From Trifolium pratense (taxonomy: Eukaryota; Streptophyta; Magnoliopsida; Fabales; Fabaceae), in contig NC_060063.1 in NCBI RefSeq assembly GCF_020283565.1, forward strand, positions 40,634,635-40,698,634: a DNA stretch of 64,000 nt. Direction: 5' to 3'. The number at the start of each line of letters is the position of its first letter. The stretch's first letter is position 1. The position numbers were made by a program, and so were the translations under genes. The notes below the pieces were generated by a model. That model did no database searches. It was not told where the DNA came from and worked only from the letters and a program-made list of their open reading frames with translations. Below, piece by piece: positions 50,087 through 61,700 of the stretch.

Positions 50087-51076
50087 ATAGGTGCGATGGA
50101 CGCGCAGAAAAGCCCAAAACCCAGCTGAAAAACTTTAAATAGAGTATTCCTCCTCCACCATTATTCATTCAGAAATATTCAGAGACATTGAATATTCACT
50201 CTAGAGTTTGGAGAACTATAAGGAGAAGCAAGGAGGTCAAGGAAATCCAAGGTCAATAAGGTTCTTTTCTTTCTGCCTTTGTAATTTATTTTTCCTGGGT
50301 TAGGTGGAGTCGAGGAACTCCCTTACGAATGCTTGGTTTTGTATAATTTGGGTATAGATTCAATTGTTTCTACTTTCAAACTCTTTTATCGTCTGGTTTT
50401 ATATTTATTTTAATACTGATCACATTAGAATAAAAATCTAAGGAGGTAGTGGATATCGCATAGGAAACGAAGCTAGTAATCCCGAACGAAGGACGGTGTG
50501 CTATGGCCAAGATGAGACCATTAAATTCAGTACCTGAGGTCTTAGTATAGGATTAGAATGAACGATAATTTCTACCTGAGGCAGAGTTAGGACTAGTTAG
50601 AGGCACACGTGACAGCTTGTGACACATGGAGCCTTAAAGGTAATGATACCAACGTTTGTAACAAAAAAGTGGAACAGTTTGTAAGGGTAACCACTAACTA
50701 GGCTCTGAACAGTTTATAATATAAATAGGGAACGAGTGTTTCTTAACCTATTTTTAATAGTCTAATTCATGATAGAGGGAAACAATGGAAAAACCACCAA
50801 GCAGGAGTAAGGGAGGGATCCGACCATACTTAACCACCCCGCGTGGACACAGACGCACCATTTACTTTTACAGTCATTTACTTTCCTGCAATTTACTTTT
50901 CTACTCTTTAATTATTGCAATTTACTTTTACCTGCACAACTATCTCCAAACACCAAAGCGAATGCAAATTCATTCATAAACGAAACTAGTAATTTTGCCA
51001 CAATCTCTATGGAGAACGATAAACTTATCACTTTATTACTTGGTAGCGATTCTGTGCACTTGCAGAACCACCGTCA
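50087..51076 (+). repeat. LTR-like unit U2, second part
   Basis: It resumes at ATAGG/TGCGATGGACGC, exactly where 15846 stopped, and ends ..TGCAGAACCACCGTCA. The reverse complement aligns with U3 and U1 throughout (shared GTCGAGGAACTCCCTTACGA, GCTTGGTTTTGTATAATTTG). Confidence 0.7.
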
Positions 51077-51139
51077 CTTACCTAGCCAAAATCTCAGTAG
51101 ATCAAAATTTGCAATAAAAAAATTTTAATTAATTTTTTC

Positions 51140-51227
<88 letters not shown>

Positions 51228-51516
51228 CATATACTAATATAGATACAAAATCTAAATAGGTCATAATAAAATAAAACTAAATCTACAAAAAAAAATTAAT
51301 TAATTTTTTTCGATAAATATAAATAATTTTTTTTTTACATATACTAATATAGATACAAAATCTAAATAGGTCAAAATAAATTAAAACTAAATCTACAAAT
51401 AATATAAACAAGAAATATTTTTGGATTTTAAATTTTTTAATTTTTTTGATTTTTTGAAAATTTATAATTCCTAAACTGCGCTAATGAGTTTGTAAACACA
51501 ATCCCCAGCAACTTGG
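51077..51516 (-). repeat. Short internal segment with (AT)n and a degenerate primer-binding site
   Basis: It contains (TA)n at about 51141-51226. A duplicated block of about 109 bp is seen as TTACATATACTAATATAGAT at 51226 and 51335. Next to U3, the minus strand reads CCAAGTTGCTGGGGATTGTG, which resembles a decayed primer-binding region as found after LTRs of Athila/Tat-type elements. No coding frame is present. Confidence 0.5.
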
Positions 51517-52834
51517 TGGTGGCTCTGCAAGTGCACAGAATCGCAACCAAGTAATAAAGTGATAAGTTATCGTTCTCCACAGGGATTGTGCCAAAATTAC
51601 TAGTTTCGCTTGAGAATAGTTTTGCAGTCGCTTTGTTTAAAGATAGTTGTACGGGTAAAAGTAAATAACATTAATTAAAGAGCAGAAAAGTAAATTGCAG
51701 GAAAGTAAATGACTATAAAAGTAAATGGTGCGTGTGTGTCCACGCGGGGTGGTTAAGTGTTTTCGGATCCCTCCCTTACTCATGCTTGGTGGTTATTCCA
51801 TTGTTCCCCTCTATCAGGATTAGACTATTGAAAATACGTTCAGAAGCACTCGTTCCCTATTTCTGTTACAAATTGTTTAGAGCCTAGTTTAGGTTGCCCT
51901 ACTCTGCTTAAATATCCTTGCCCCAGTCGGTTCCACTTACTCGTTTAAACTTTGGTATCATTACCTTTAAGGCTCATTGTGTCGCAAGCTGTCACGTGTG
52001 CCTCAAACTAGTCATAACTCTGCCTCAGATACTGAATTTAATGGTCTCATCTTGGCCTTAGCACACCGTCCTTCGTTTGGGATAACTAAATTCGTTTCCT
52101 ATCTGATATCCACTAGCTCCTTAGATTTTTATTCTATGTGATCAGTATTAAAATAAATATAAAACCAGACAATAAAAGAGTTTGAAAGTAGGAACAATTG
52201 AATTTATACCCAAATTATACAAAACCAAGCATTCGTAAGGGAGTTCCTCGACTCCACCTAACCTAGAAAAAATAAATTACAAAGACACAAAGAAAAGAAC
52301 CTTGCTGACCTTGGAGTTCCTTGGCCCTCCTTGCCTCCTTCTTAGAGTTCTCCTAACTCTAGAGTGAATATTGAATAGTTCTCAATATTTTGGAATGAAT
52401 AATAGTGAAGGAGAAAGACTCTATTTATATTTTTTCAGCTGGGTTTTGGGCTTTTCTGCGCGTCCATCGCACCTATCGTGGCCACGATGGATCATATCGT
52501 GGTACGATGAAAGATTTGATCAGGATTTTCTGTTTTCTTCAACCGCCTTTCATCGTGCCACGATGACAAGTCATCGTGGTACGATGCGAAAGATTTGTTG
52601 CAGATTTTCTTCAATTTAAACCGCCTTCTCATCGTGCCACGCTGGATCTCATTGTATGTACGATGGTGCGCGCTTTTTATTATGTTTTTGCCATTTTTTG
52701 CTGCTTTTTCCACTTTTCTTGTTTCTGGGCCAAATAATTTCACTTTTCCAGGTATTTGCTTGTTTTTGGTCTTCAATTGCTATTAAAACTACCCTAATCT
52801 ACTACTAAAAACATCATATAATTGACTGTCATCA
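51517..52834 (-). repeat. LTR-like unit U3 (minus orientation), 1318 bp
   Basis: On the minus strand it starts TGATGACAGTCAATTATATG and ends ..TGCAGAGCCACCA. It is the most complete of the three units, with no insertion. It contains the palindrome cluster at about 52465-52670. GCTAC at 52835-52839 is the right-hand target duplication. Confidence 0.7.
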
Positions 52835-52920
52835 GCTACCTACGGGTTTCTCGCGCGCCCTATTTTTACTCATCCGCCATCTACAAATTTCTCGCGCGCC
52901 CTATTTTTACTATCCGCTAG
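52835..52920 (+). repeat. Continuation of the 41-bp tandem array
   Basis: GCTACCTACGGGTTTCTCGC and the following units continue the 13180-13418 array in register. Inverted derivatives of the same words follow at 52920-53010. Confidence 0.7.
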
Positions 52921-53010
52921 TTAAGTAGTAAAAATGAGAAATTTGAGAAAAAAAACACCACCCACTATTTAAGTAGCGGATGATGTTTGAGAAACTCGTA
53001 CGATGGCAAA

Positions 53011-53855
53011 AGAAATGGTCATAACACAGACTAAGTTTAAATCATCTAAAACAAGTTATTTATATTTATTTTTAATTTTTTTTATAACTTATTCAGGCTC
53101 GGGCTACCCGCGGCCCATTCGGGCCCATGTTTCAAGGTTAAATATGGTAGGAACAATAATAAGCTATAAGTTCATAAGCTAATTCAAATAACGTTGAAAA
53201 GTAACCTATAAGTTATAAACTCTTGGTGAAATGGCCGTTATCACACTAATCTTTTTTTAGTTATATGAGTTTATAAGCTATAAGCTAAAAGTTAGATCCT
53301 AAATCAGATTTTTGGTTTTGCCAAACAGATCCTGAGTAAAATGCACACAAGAGAACAATGTACTTAAAATTGAAAAAAAATTGTAAATAAAATTCCAGTA
53401 AATAAAAATTAATTTAATAATAGTATAAAAATGATATATTAAATTAATAAAATGAGATATTTAGTACAAGGAGACTTCCTCTTATTTGTGTTTCATCTTT
53501 GAACACCTTCTCTATTTCTAAGTTCGATTTGTAGTTTTTTTTTCCACCTTTGTTATTGTACATGCGACGTGAAATATATTACATTAAAATTAAAATAAAA
53601 TTTTGGCATATAAAAATAATTTAATAATAACATATAATTAATTTAATAATAATATATAAATTTAAAATGATTTTGATGAAAGATGATAAAGTATGGTGTG
53701 GACGCTTTAATTTATTATAGCCTATTGTATACTTTTGTGATCTAAAGGTTAAAATTTGTTTCCCACTATGGGAGACCTATCACCCACGAGAATATGGATT
53801 CGGTTATGAATATTTTTCAAATTGCGGATATGATGGGAATGAGTACTATAGAACT
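53011..53855 (-). repeat. Repeat region containing the empty-site relative of the 9.6-12.9 kb locus
   Basis: 53350-53790 is the reverse complement of 9430-9624 joined to 12907-13110 without the LTR element. The join lies near 53555-53570 (TTATTGTACATGCGACGTGA). A GCTATAAGCTAAAAG-type MITE relative lies at about 53160-53330, similar to 33540-33720. No gene is seen. Confidence 0.6.
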
Positions 53856-54080
53856 TTACTCATTGTCATCTTTATGTACACCCACTTATTCACCTTAAAA
53901 TTATAAACATCTTTAAAATATAACATATAAAAATTAAATTACCAGAATAATCCTTAATATATATCTTGATTAAATAAATACTACTTCTGATACTTTTTAT
54001 AAGAAACAGTTGACTATCTTAGTTCATTAAATAACTGATGTATTTGGTCTATATTATAAACAAAATACATTAATAAAAAG
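53856..54080 (+). repeat. Dispersed repeat, copy 2 (first copy 470-745)
   Basis: It matches 470-745 up to ..GGTCTATATTATA and the following AC/AG-rich bases, and stops where the Tat LTR begins at 54081. Confidence 0.6.
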
Positions 54081-54580
54081 TGTGTTGCTTCTATATTTGG
54101 ACTGGGCAAGGGGCTTAGAAGCAAATTCAACAAGCCCAATTAATATGGGAAAGAGTATTAGGCCCAAATCCAGAAGGCCCTCAACGCCCCATTAGGCGAC
54201 TCAAGACCAAGGCGTGACCAACGACAACATGGCAACGCCCAGAAGTGAATGCCGTATTGTTATAAAATATCTTCTTCTTCCCTGCGACAGCAACTGACTT
54301 GGGAAGGAAGAAACCAACCTCCCGCAACCGCCATAGCTTGGAGACCAAGGTCTTTACCCCTATTTTCACGCTGTGTCACCGAAGAAGGCGCTGTAGACCG
54401 GATTTCTAGGAATCCTTACTTGGAGAAGAAGACTAGAGTCTCTATAAATAGCTCCATGCTTTCATTTGTAAAGGGATCCTTTTTCTGACTGAAAAAACTC
54501 CCAGGGTTGTTGGGATTGAACCAAGTGTAATCACACCATTTAATCAATAATACAACCCCCTTTGAGTTTTTACCAGAACA
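54081..54580 (+). repeat. 5' LTR of the Tat-lineage retrotransposon
   Basis: This 500-bp stretch reads TGTGTTGCTT..TACCAGAACA and ends 3 bases before the primer-binding site. It contains a TATA box (54443-54450) followed by a leader. The left boundary is set by TG after AAAAG and by the end of the dispersed repeat. It cannot be confirmed because the 3' LTR is outside the window. Confidence 0.7.
54443..54450 (+). promoter_or_regulatory. LTR TATA box
   Basis: TATAAATA within the 5' LTR, about 137 bp before its end, is the likely core promoter of the genomic RNA. AT-poor GAAGACTAGAGTC lies just upstream. Confidence 0.6.
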
Positions 54581-54583
54581 TTT

Positions 54584-54600
54584 TGGCGCCCACCGTGGGG
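54584..54600 (+). promoter_or_regulatory. Primer-binding site
   Basis: TGGCGCCCACCGTGGGG lies directly after the LTR, the place and form (TGGCGCC..) of a tRNA primer site in Ty3/gypsy elements. The tRNA species was not assigned. Confidence 0.75.
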
Positions 54601-54665
54601 CTGCGGTAAAATCATTTGATCCCAGCCTATCACAGCAATTAGACGAAAAAATCAAACATCTCCAC

Positions 54666-57600
54666 ATGGCTGGAGAACATGGAAACAACGATAATTCTAG
54701 CGTTAACACCTTGCAAGCCGCCGTCGTAGAAATTCGGCGTTTGCAGACCCAGATCGCGGCTATCGAAGCCGAAAGAACACATGAGAAAGAAAAAGCGAAA
54801 ATGATTTCAGAAGAGGAGGAAGGAGAGAACATCATGGATGTACAGCCTTTGGCACAACATTTATGGGATACACAAATCACGGAAGCGATCAAAGTTCCTC
54901 ACCTTCCTACCTTTGATGGGAAAACTGACCCTCGAGAGCATCTGATGGCAATTGGAACACAAACCGCCATAATCAATGCTCCAGAACACCTGAAATGTAA
55001 ACTACTAGCCGGCACCTTCAAGGATGTAGCCTTGCGTTGGTATATGAACCTTCCAAGAAATTCAATAGAAAGCTACGCGGATTTTCACAAAAAATTCGTT
55101 CACCAGTTCGCCGGATCGAAACACGTGAAAGTCACGTCAACTAGCCTATTCTCCATTCGCCAAAACCACGGCGAATCGTTGCGTAGTTTTCTAGCCAGAT
55201 TCAGCGAGGCCACCATCAAGGTCTCAAATCCAAACAAGGAGATGTTCGTGGCGGCCTTCCACAATGGGCTAAGAGCAGGACATTTCAACGAATCCTTAGC
55301 CCAAAAACCAGCCTCATCAATGCAGGAGGTAAACAAGAGAGCGGAGTGTTACATAAAGGGCGAAGAAAGCAACGCCGAGAAAAGGCAAAGAGACGCCAAG
55401 GAGAAGGAATATGTAGGCCGTGCTACTAGAGCCCCAGAACACCCGCGACCAAAAACGGGAAGTCATCAAGGAAACACATGGCAAAGGCACCATGGTAAGC
55501 CATACCATCAACCACCAAGGAGAGAGTTCAGGAATCACCCCGCCGAGGAAGAGTTTACGCCATTAAACACTTCAAAAGTGTACGTGTTAAACGAAATTCT
55601 GGCCAGTGGCTTGGCAAATCTCCCCCCAAAAAGAGCCAACAATATCCCCATGGGACTCAACGACAACGCCTGGTGCGCCTACCATAGGTGCAGAGGTCAT
55701 TCTACGGAAAAGTGCTTCCGCCTAAGAGATTTGATTGAAGAACTGATTAAAAGCGGACACCTCCGAAGGTTCATTGACGATGCAGCGCAAGGCCGAGTCG
55801 TCGTGTCAAAAATCCCCAGGCAAGAGCCACGCGATACTCAGGGGCCAAGTAAAGAGCCTCCAAAGGAGAGGATCTCTGTGAATACAATAGCGGGGGGGTT
55901 CTCAGGAGGAGGTGAGTCAAGCTCAGCAAGGAAAAGATATGTGCGTCGAGCCATCTCAGAGATATATCTCGTGAGACAACCCCAACCAATCGACGTTCCG
56001 GATTTGGCATTTACTGCAAGGGATGGCCTGGAGGTAGCGCCCCATGACGATGACCCTCTGGTAATACAAGTCCAAATCCTGAACTGCGATGTAAAGAGAG
56101 TACTAATTGATTCAGGAAGTTCAGCAGACATCATGTACTGGGAAGCTTTCAAGGCCATGCAATTAGCGGAGGAGCAATTGCAGCCGTACGCAGGAGCTCT
56201 AGTGGGGTTTTTCGGAGAACAGGTAGACGTGATGGGCTACGCCTCATTACTCACTACCTTCGGAGAGGGAAATAACGCCAAGACCATCAAAGTGCGATAT
56301 TTGGTAGTCAAAACTCCGTTCACCTCCTACAACATTATCATAGGAAGACCTGCTTTCAACACCTTAGGGGCGGCCATGTCCACTCTGTACCTAGCAATTA
56401 AGTACCCTCTCGATAACGGAGGAGTAGGAACAGTTAGAGGCGATCAGATCCTCGCCAAAAAATGTTACGAGTCCAGCTTAAAGATACGGCATCGAGCATC
56501 CAATACAAATGGAGCATCCGAAAGAAGACAATCCACAGTTCCAGGTGGCATAAACATCATAGAAAATTCAGACATGGATCCAAGGGAAGAATTTCAAGAC
56601 AGAAGGGTGAGCCCTATAGAAGACCTGGAGCAAGTTCAAATCGGCGATCACCCGCACCAAACAACCAGTTTAGGAACGGCGTTGCCCAATGAGGAGAGAA
56701 GAAGAATCATCAAAATCTTGAAGGACAACGCTGACCTATTTGCATGGAAACCCTCAGATATGCCAGGAATAGATGAAGGGGTGATAACACATAAACTATC
56801 AATATCACCCAACACAAAACCTGTCTCCCAGAGAAAAAGAAAAGTTGGGGAGGAAAGGCGAGCTGCAATAGCGGAAGAAGTGGAGAAACTAAAAGAGGCT
56901 GGATTCATTGAAGAGATAAAATATCCCTCTTGGTTGGCTAACGTCGTCATGGTGAAAAAGGCCAACGGAAAGTGGAGGATGTGCGTGGATTTTACGGATC
57001 TAAATAAGGCATGTCCCAAAGACCCATATCCTTTGCCCAACATAGACAAGTTGATTGATGGTGCTTCAGGATGCAAAATGTTGAGTTTTATGGACGCCTA
57101 CTCAGGGTATAATCAAATAAAGATGAACCCTATAGATGCCTGCCATACAGCCTTTATGTCGAATACCTGCAATTATTTTTACAACGTTATGCCTTTCGGG
57201 TTGAAGAATGCAGGAGCAACATACCAAAGGTTGATGGACAGGGTTTTTTCCGAGCAAATAGGGAAGAACTTAGAGGTATACATTGATGATATGGTAGTGA
57301 AAACTCCCGAAGGAAATCGCCATGACGAAGACCTTTTAGACATCCTGGGATCAGTAAGAAAGTACAACATGAGATTAAACCCAGCGAAATGTTCCTTCGG
57401 GGTGCAAGCAGGAAAATTCCTAGGTTTCATGCTCACCAACAGAGGAATAGAAGCCAATCCAGAAAAATGTCAAGCTATCATAGACATGAGAAGTCCTACA
57501 TCTGTGAAAGAGGTCCAAACTTTGACGGGCAGAATATCGGCATTATCCAGATTCTTATCATGCGCGGGCGAAAAAGGCTTCCACTTCTTCACATCCCTTA

Positions 57601-59806
57601 GGAAGAATGAAAGATTCTCCTGGACGCCCGAATGTGAAGAAGCCTTCAGACAACTAAAGGAATTTTTGGCATCGCCGCCCATCTTGACGCGCTCATTACC
57701 AGGTAATACCCTTTACCTTTATCTTGCAGTCTCTGATAGAGCCTTAAGTTCAGCTCTGGTTCAGGAAGTAGAAGGCGAAGAAAAGCCTATATATTTTGTA
57801 AGTAGAACCCTTAGAGGAGCAGAAACAAGATATCAGAGAATAGAGAGGTTATCTCTTGCGGTGGTTGTCACGGCTAGAAAACTAAGACAATACTTTCAAA
57901 GCCACAAGATAGTTGTTAGGACAGATTACCCTATCAAGAACGTCCTCAGAAAGCTAGACTTAGCAGGAAGAATGGTAGCATGGTCCGTCGAACTGTCAGA
58001 ATTCGACATCACTTTCTCACCGAGAGGGGCCATCAAATCGCAAAGACTGGCCGACTTTGTATTAGAAATGTCTACCCCGCCAACAACTGAAAAAGCGGCG
58101 ACTTGGACCCTCTCAGTAGACGGAGCCTCCAACGTACGGGGAAGTGGAGCCGGAGTAGTGTTGGAAGGACCAGACGGCGTTATGATAGAACAATCATTAC
58201 GTTTCGCCTTCAAAGCCAGCAACAACCAGGCTGAGTACGAAGCCTTAATAGCAGGAATGAAGTTAGCAAAAGACATGGAAGTGAAGGAGTTAAAAGCCAT
58301 GAGTGATTCCCAACTAGTAACCAACCAAGTGTCAGGAAAGTTTCAGACGAAGGAACCACAGTTAATCAAATACGTAGAGGGAGTGCAAAGTCTAGCTAAA
58401 CACTTCGACTCGTTCGAATTAGTTTATGTCCCTCGCGAGCAAAACATGAGAGCAGATCTATTGTCAAAACTGGCGAGCACAAAGAAACCAGGGAGCCATA
58501 GAACCGTTATCCAAGAAACGATCAAAACTCCCAGCATCGGCGGAGAAGATTTGATGATGGTGATAGAGGATGAAGATTGGAGATCACCCATTATACGTTA
58601 CCTCCAAAAGGATGAACTCCCAAAAGAAAGGGAAAAGGCTTTCAAATTAAAGAAGATGGCGGCATGGTATTCTATGGTAGGGGATAGGCTATACAAAAGG
58701 GGATTTGCATCCCCCCTTCTCCTATGCGTCAGCAATGAAGAAGCAAAACACATTATGTCCGAAGTACATGAGGGCTCATGTGGCAGCCATATCGGTTCAA
58801 GGGCTTTAGCAGGAAAAATATTAAGGGCAGGTTTCTACTGGCCGGATATACACGATGACACCGCCATGTACGTAAGAAACTATGATAAATGCCAAAGACA
58901 CGCCAATTTACACCACATGCCTGGAGAGCCATTGAAATCAGTATTATCCCCATGGCCTTTTTTCATGTGGGGGGTGGATATTGTTGGTCCATTCCCAGTT
59001 GGCTACAAACAAGCAAGATGGATCATCGTCGCCGTTGATTATTTTACAAAATGAATTGAAGCAGAGCCAGTATCTAGTATTTCGGCGGAACAGGTCAAGA
59101 TTTTTTATTGGAAAAAAATCATCTGCAGATTCGGCTTGCCTAAGTACATCGTGTCCGATAACGGCACTCAGTTCGCCAGCGAAAAGGTCGTGGAATTCTG
59201 TCGAAGCAAAGGAATCAAAAACACCTTTATATCAGTGGAGCACCCACAAGCTAACGGACAGGCTGAATCGGCAAATAAGGTTATATTAAGGGCGTTGAAA
59301 AGGAGGCTAGATAGCAAAGGCGAGGCTTGGGTAGCCCACATCTCGCCCATCCTGTGGTCCTATCATACCACTCCCCAATCCGCAACGGGAGAAGCACCAT
59401 TTACAATGGTCTATGGCTCAGATGCAATGATCCCGGTGGAAATAAATCCTCCCAGTTGGCGCAGAGAAACCATAACGCAGGAGGAGAACGATAGAGCTTT
59501 GGAAGAGAACCTAGACATTATCGAAGAAAGAAGAGAGAGAGAGCACACTTCAGAGAATTCGCCATAAAGCAAAGGGCCGCTAGGCGTTATAATACGAGAG
59601 TCAAACAGAGAAGTTTTCAAGAGGGCGATCTAGTGTTGAAAAGACCCATGGGAAAGGATAAAGGAGGGAAGTTCGCGGCAAACTGGGAAGGCCCCTTTCG
59701 TATACAAGAAGCCTTTGAAGGAGGAGCATATCGCTTAGAGACTATGGAAGGAAGAACCCTCCCCAGGACGTGGAACATAGCAAACTTAAAGTTCTACTAT
59801 AGCTAG
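54666..59806 (+). pseudogene. Gag-pol polyprotein, interrupted by one stop and one frameshift
   Basis: The frame is open from ATG 54666 for 1462 codons. It has a gag core (about residues 75-230), a zinc-knuckle-like CAYHRCRGHSTEKC (337-350), protease DSG (482-484), reverse transcriptase with YIDD (872-875), RNase H, a second archaeal-type RNase H starting SVDGASN (D1152), and the integrase N-terminal zinc region from H1368. In the zinc region one expected Cys is Tyr (NYDKCQRH). A TGA at 59052-59054 cuts the integrase core just after DYFTK. The same frame continues to 59567 with the DNGTQF and HPQANGQAE parts of the catalytic core. A GA-run near 59530-59542 then shifts the frame, and the rest ends at TAG 59804-59806. 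Proteins would copy and integrate the element. The intact joined protein is not given. Confidence 0.9.
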
Positions 59807-60065
59807 TTACGGAGCATCACGCCACTGGTGGAAGAACAAGTAAATTCATGCCTTTTCAGCACTATTTTAATGATGTACAAGAACCATTTTCATTAATAAA
59901 TAAAAACAGTGAGACACTCTTTTCCCTTGTGCAAACTAGGGTTTTTATCGAGGCTCATTGAATTTCAAAATTTTAGTAGTTCTTTTTTACACATGTTTTC
60001 TTACACAGTCAAAACATTTACGTCAATCAAGGTCAACCTGATTAAGTTATGAACTCTGAATAAAC
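59807..60065 (+). other. Spacer between pol and the minisatellite
   Basis: Non-coding sequence with no recognised motif. It contains CATTAATAAATAAAAACAG near 59890-59910. Confidence 0.5.
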
Positions 60066-61302
60066 TAAGAAATTAAACCAGGGTTGAGAGGCCTTGGCGC
60101 CACCCGTAGGGGGCGTCAGAAACAGAAATTAAACCAGGGTTGAGAGGCCCTGGCGTCACCCGTAGGGGACGTCAAGAACAGAAATTAAATCAAGGTTGAA
60201 AGGCCCTGGCGTCACCCGTAGGGGACGTCAAGAAAAGAAATTAAAACAAGGTTGAAAGGCCCTGGCGTCACCCGTAGGGGACGTCAAGAACAGAAAATAA
60301 AACAAGGTTGAAAGGCCCTGGCGTCACCCGTAGGGGACGTCAAGAACAGAAATTAAATCAAGGTTGAAAGGCCCTGGCGTCACCCGTAGGGGACGTCAAG
60401 AACAGAAATTAAAACAAGGTTGAAAGGCCCTGGCGTCACCCGTAGGGGACGTCAAGAACAGAAATTAAAACAAGGTTGAAAGGCCCTGGCGTCACCCGTA
60501 GGGGACGTCAAGAACAGAAATTAAATCAAGGTTGAAAGGCCCTGGCGTCACCCGTAGGGGACGTCAAGAACAGAAATTAAATCAAGGTTGAAAGGCCCTG
60601 GCGTCACCCGTAGGGGACGTCAAGAACAGAAATTAAATCAAGGTTGAAAGGCCCTGGCGTCACCCGTAGGGGACGTCAAGAACAGAAAATAAAACAAGGT
60701 TGAAAGGCCCTGGCGTCACCCGTAGGGGACGTCAAGAACAGAAATTAAATCAAGGTTGAAAGGCCCTGGCGTCACCCGTAGGGGACGTCAAGAACAGAAA
60801 TTAAATCAAGGTTGAAAGGCCCTGGCGTCACCCGTAGGGGACGTCAAGAACAGAAAATAAAACAAGGTTGAAAGGCCTTGGCGTCACCCGTAGGGGACGT
60901 CAAGAACAGAAATTAAATCAAGGTTGAAAGGCCCTGACGTCACCCGTAGGGGACGTCAAGAACAGAAATTAAAACAAGGTTGAAAGGCCCTGGCGTCACC
61001 CGTAGGGGACGTCAAGAACAAAAATTAAATCAAGGTTGAAAGGCCTTGGCGTCACCCGTAGGGGACGTCAAGAACAGAAATTAAATCAAGGTTGAAAGGC
61101 CCTGGCGTCACCCATAGGGGACGTCAAGAACAGAAATTAAATCAAGGTTGAAAGGCCCTGGCGTCACCCGTAGGGGACGTCAAGAACAGAAATTAAATCA
61201 AGGTTGAAAGGCCCTGGCGTCACCCGTAGGGGACGTCAAGAACAGAAAATAAAACAAGGTTGAAAGGCCCTGGCGTCACCCGTAGGGGGCGCCAAAAACA
61301 GA
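60066..61302 (+). repeat. 56-bp minisatellite, about 22 copies
   Basis: The unit is AACAGAAATTAAATCAAGGT then TGAAAGGCCCTGGCGTCACC then CGTAGGGGACGTCAAG, 56 bp. The middle copies are almost identical, differing mainly by AAATCAAGG/AAAACAAGG and AAATT/AAAAT. The first two and the last copy are more diverged (GGGGGCG variants). Low divergence inside the array indicates recent expansion or homogenisation. Confidence 0.97.
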
Positions 61303-61700
61303 AAATGTACAGCGAAGAAAGGCAAGATTATCAACATCACCAAGAGGAAAAGCTTGCACGCACTCAAAATAAGGCGACATATCGCCATACCAGCTACAAT
61401 CGCCAAAAAGGCAACAGGTATAAATTTATTCCCAAACAACTCACAATTATGTTAAAGTGTCAAAGACATCACAGGTGTAAGGGTAAAAGTTTACGAAGAA
61501 AGAAAGGTAGGAGGTGTTATTTAATAGCGCAATATCAAAATAATCCGCAAAAGCATGAAGAAAGAAAATCAGACAAGCGAAGAAATTAATAAGAAACCCA
61601 CTGAAGGGCAAGATGTTCAGGCCATAAAAGGGCATACAGAATAGTTACAAAAGCCACATAAGGGCAAGATTTAATCTATTACAACAGAAGAATAAAGCAT
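61303..61700 (+). other. Spacer between minisatellite and antisense ORF
   Basis: A-rich sequence. The 109-codon plus-strand frame that starts in the last repeat (61260-61589) has no recognisable domain and is rich in Lys/Gln/His. I do not support it as a gene. Confidence 0.5.

Noticed and set aside
51141..51226. (TA)n tract as a possible regulatory or origin element
   Set aside because: It is a simple microsatellite with no associated motif.
54416..58953. Several minus-strand frames of 60-158 codons opposite gag-pol
   Set aside because: They are shadow frames of the well-supported plus-strand gag-pol reading frame.
60066..61302. Regularly repeated 56-bp units that could be mistaken for a CRISPR array
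   Set aside because: There are no variable spacers. The units are head-to-tail copies inside a eukaryotic LTR retrotransposon.
61260..61589. 109-codon plus-strand frame after the minisatellite
   Set aside because: It starts inside a repeat unit, is low-complexity Lys/Gln/His-rich, and has no homology I can recognise.
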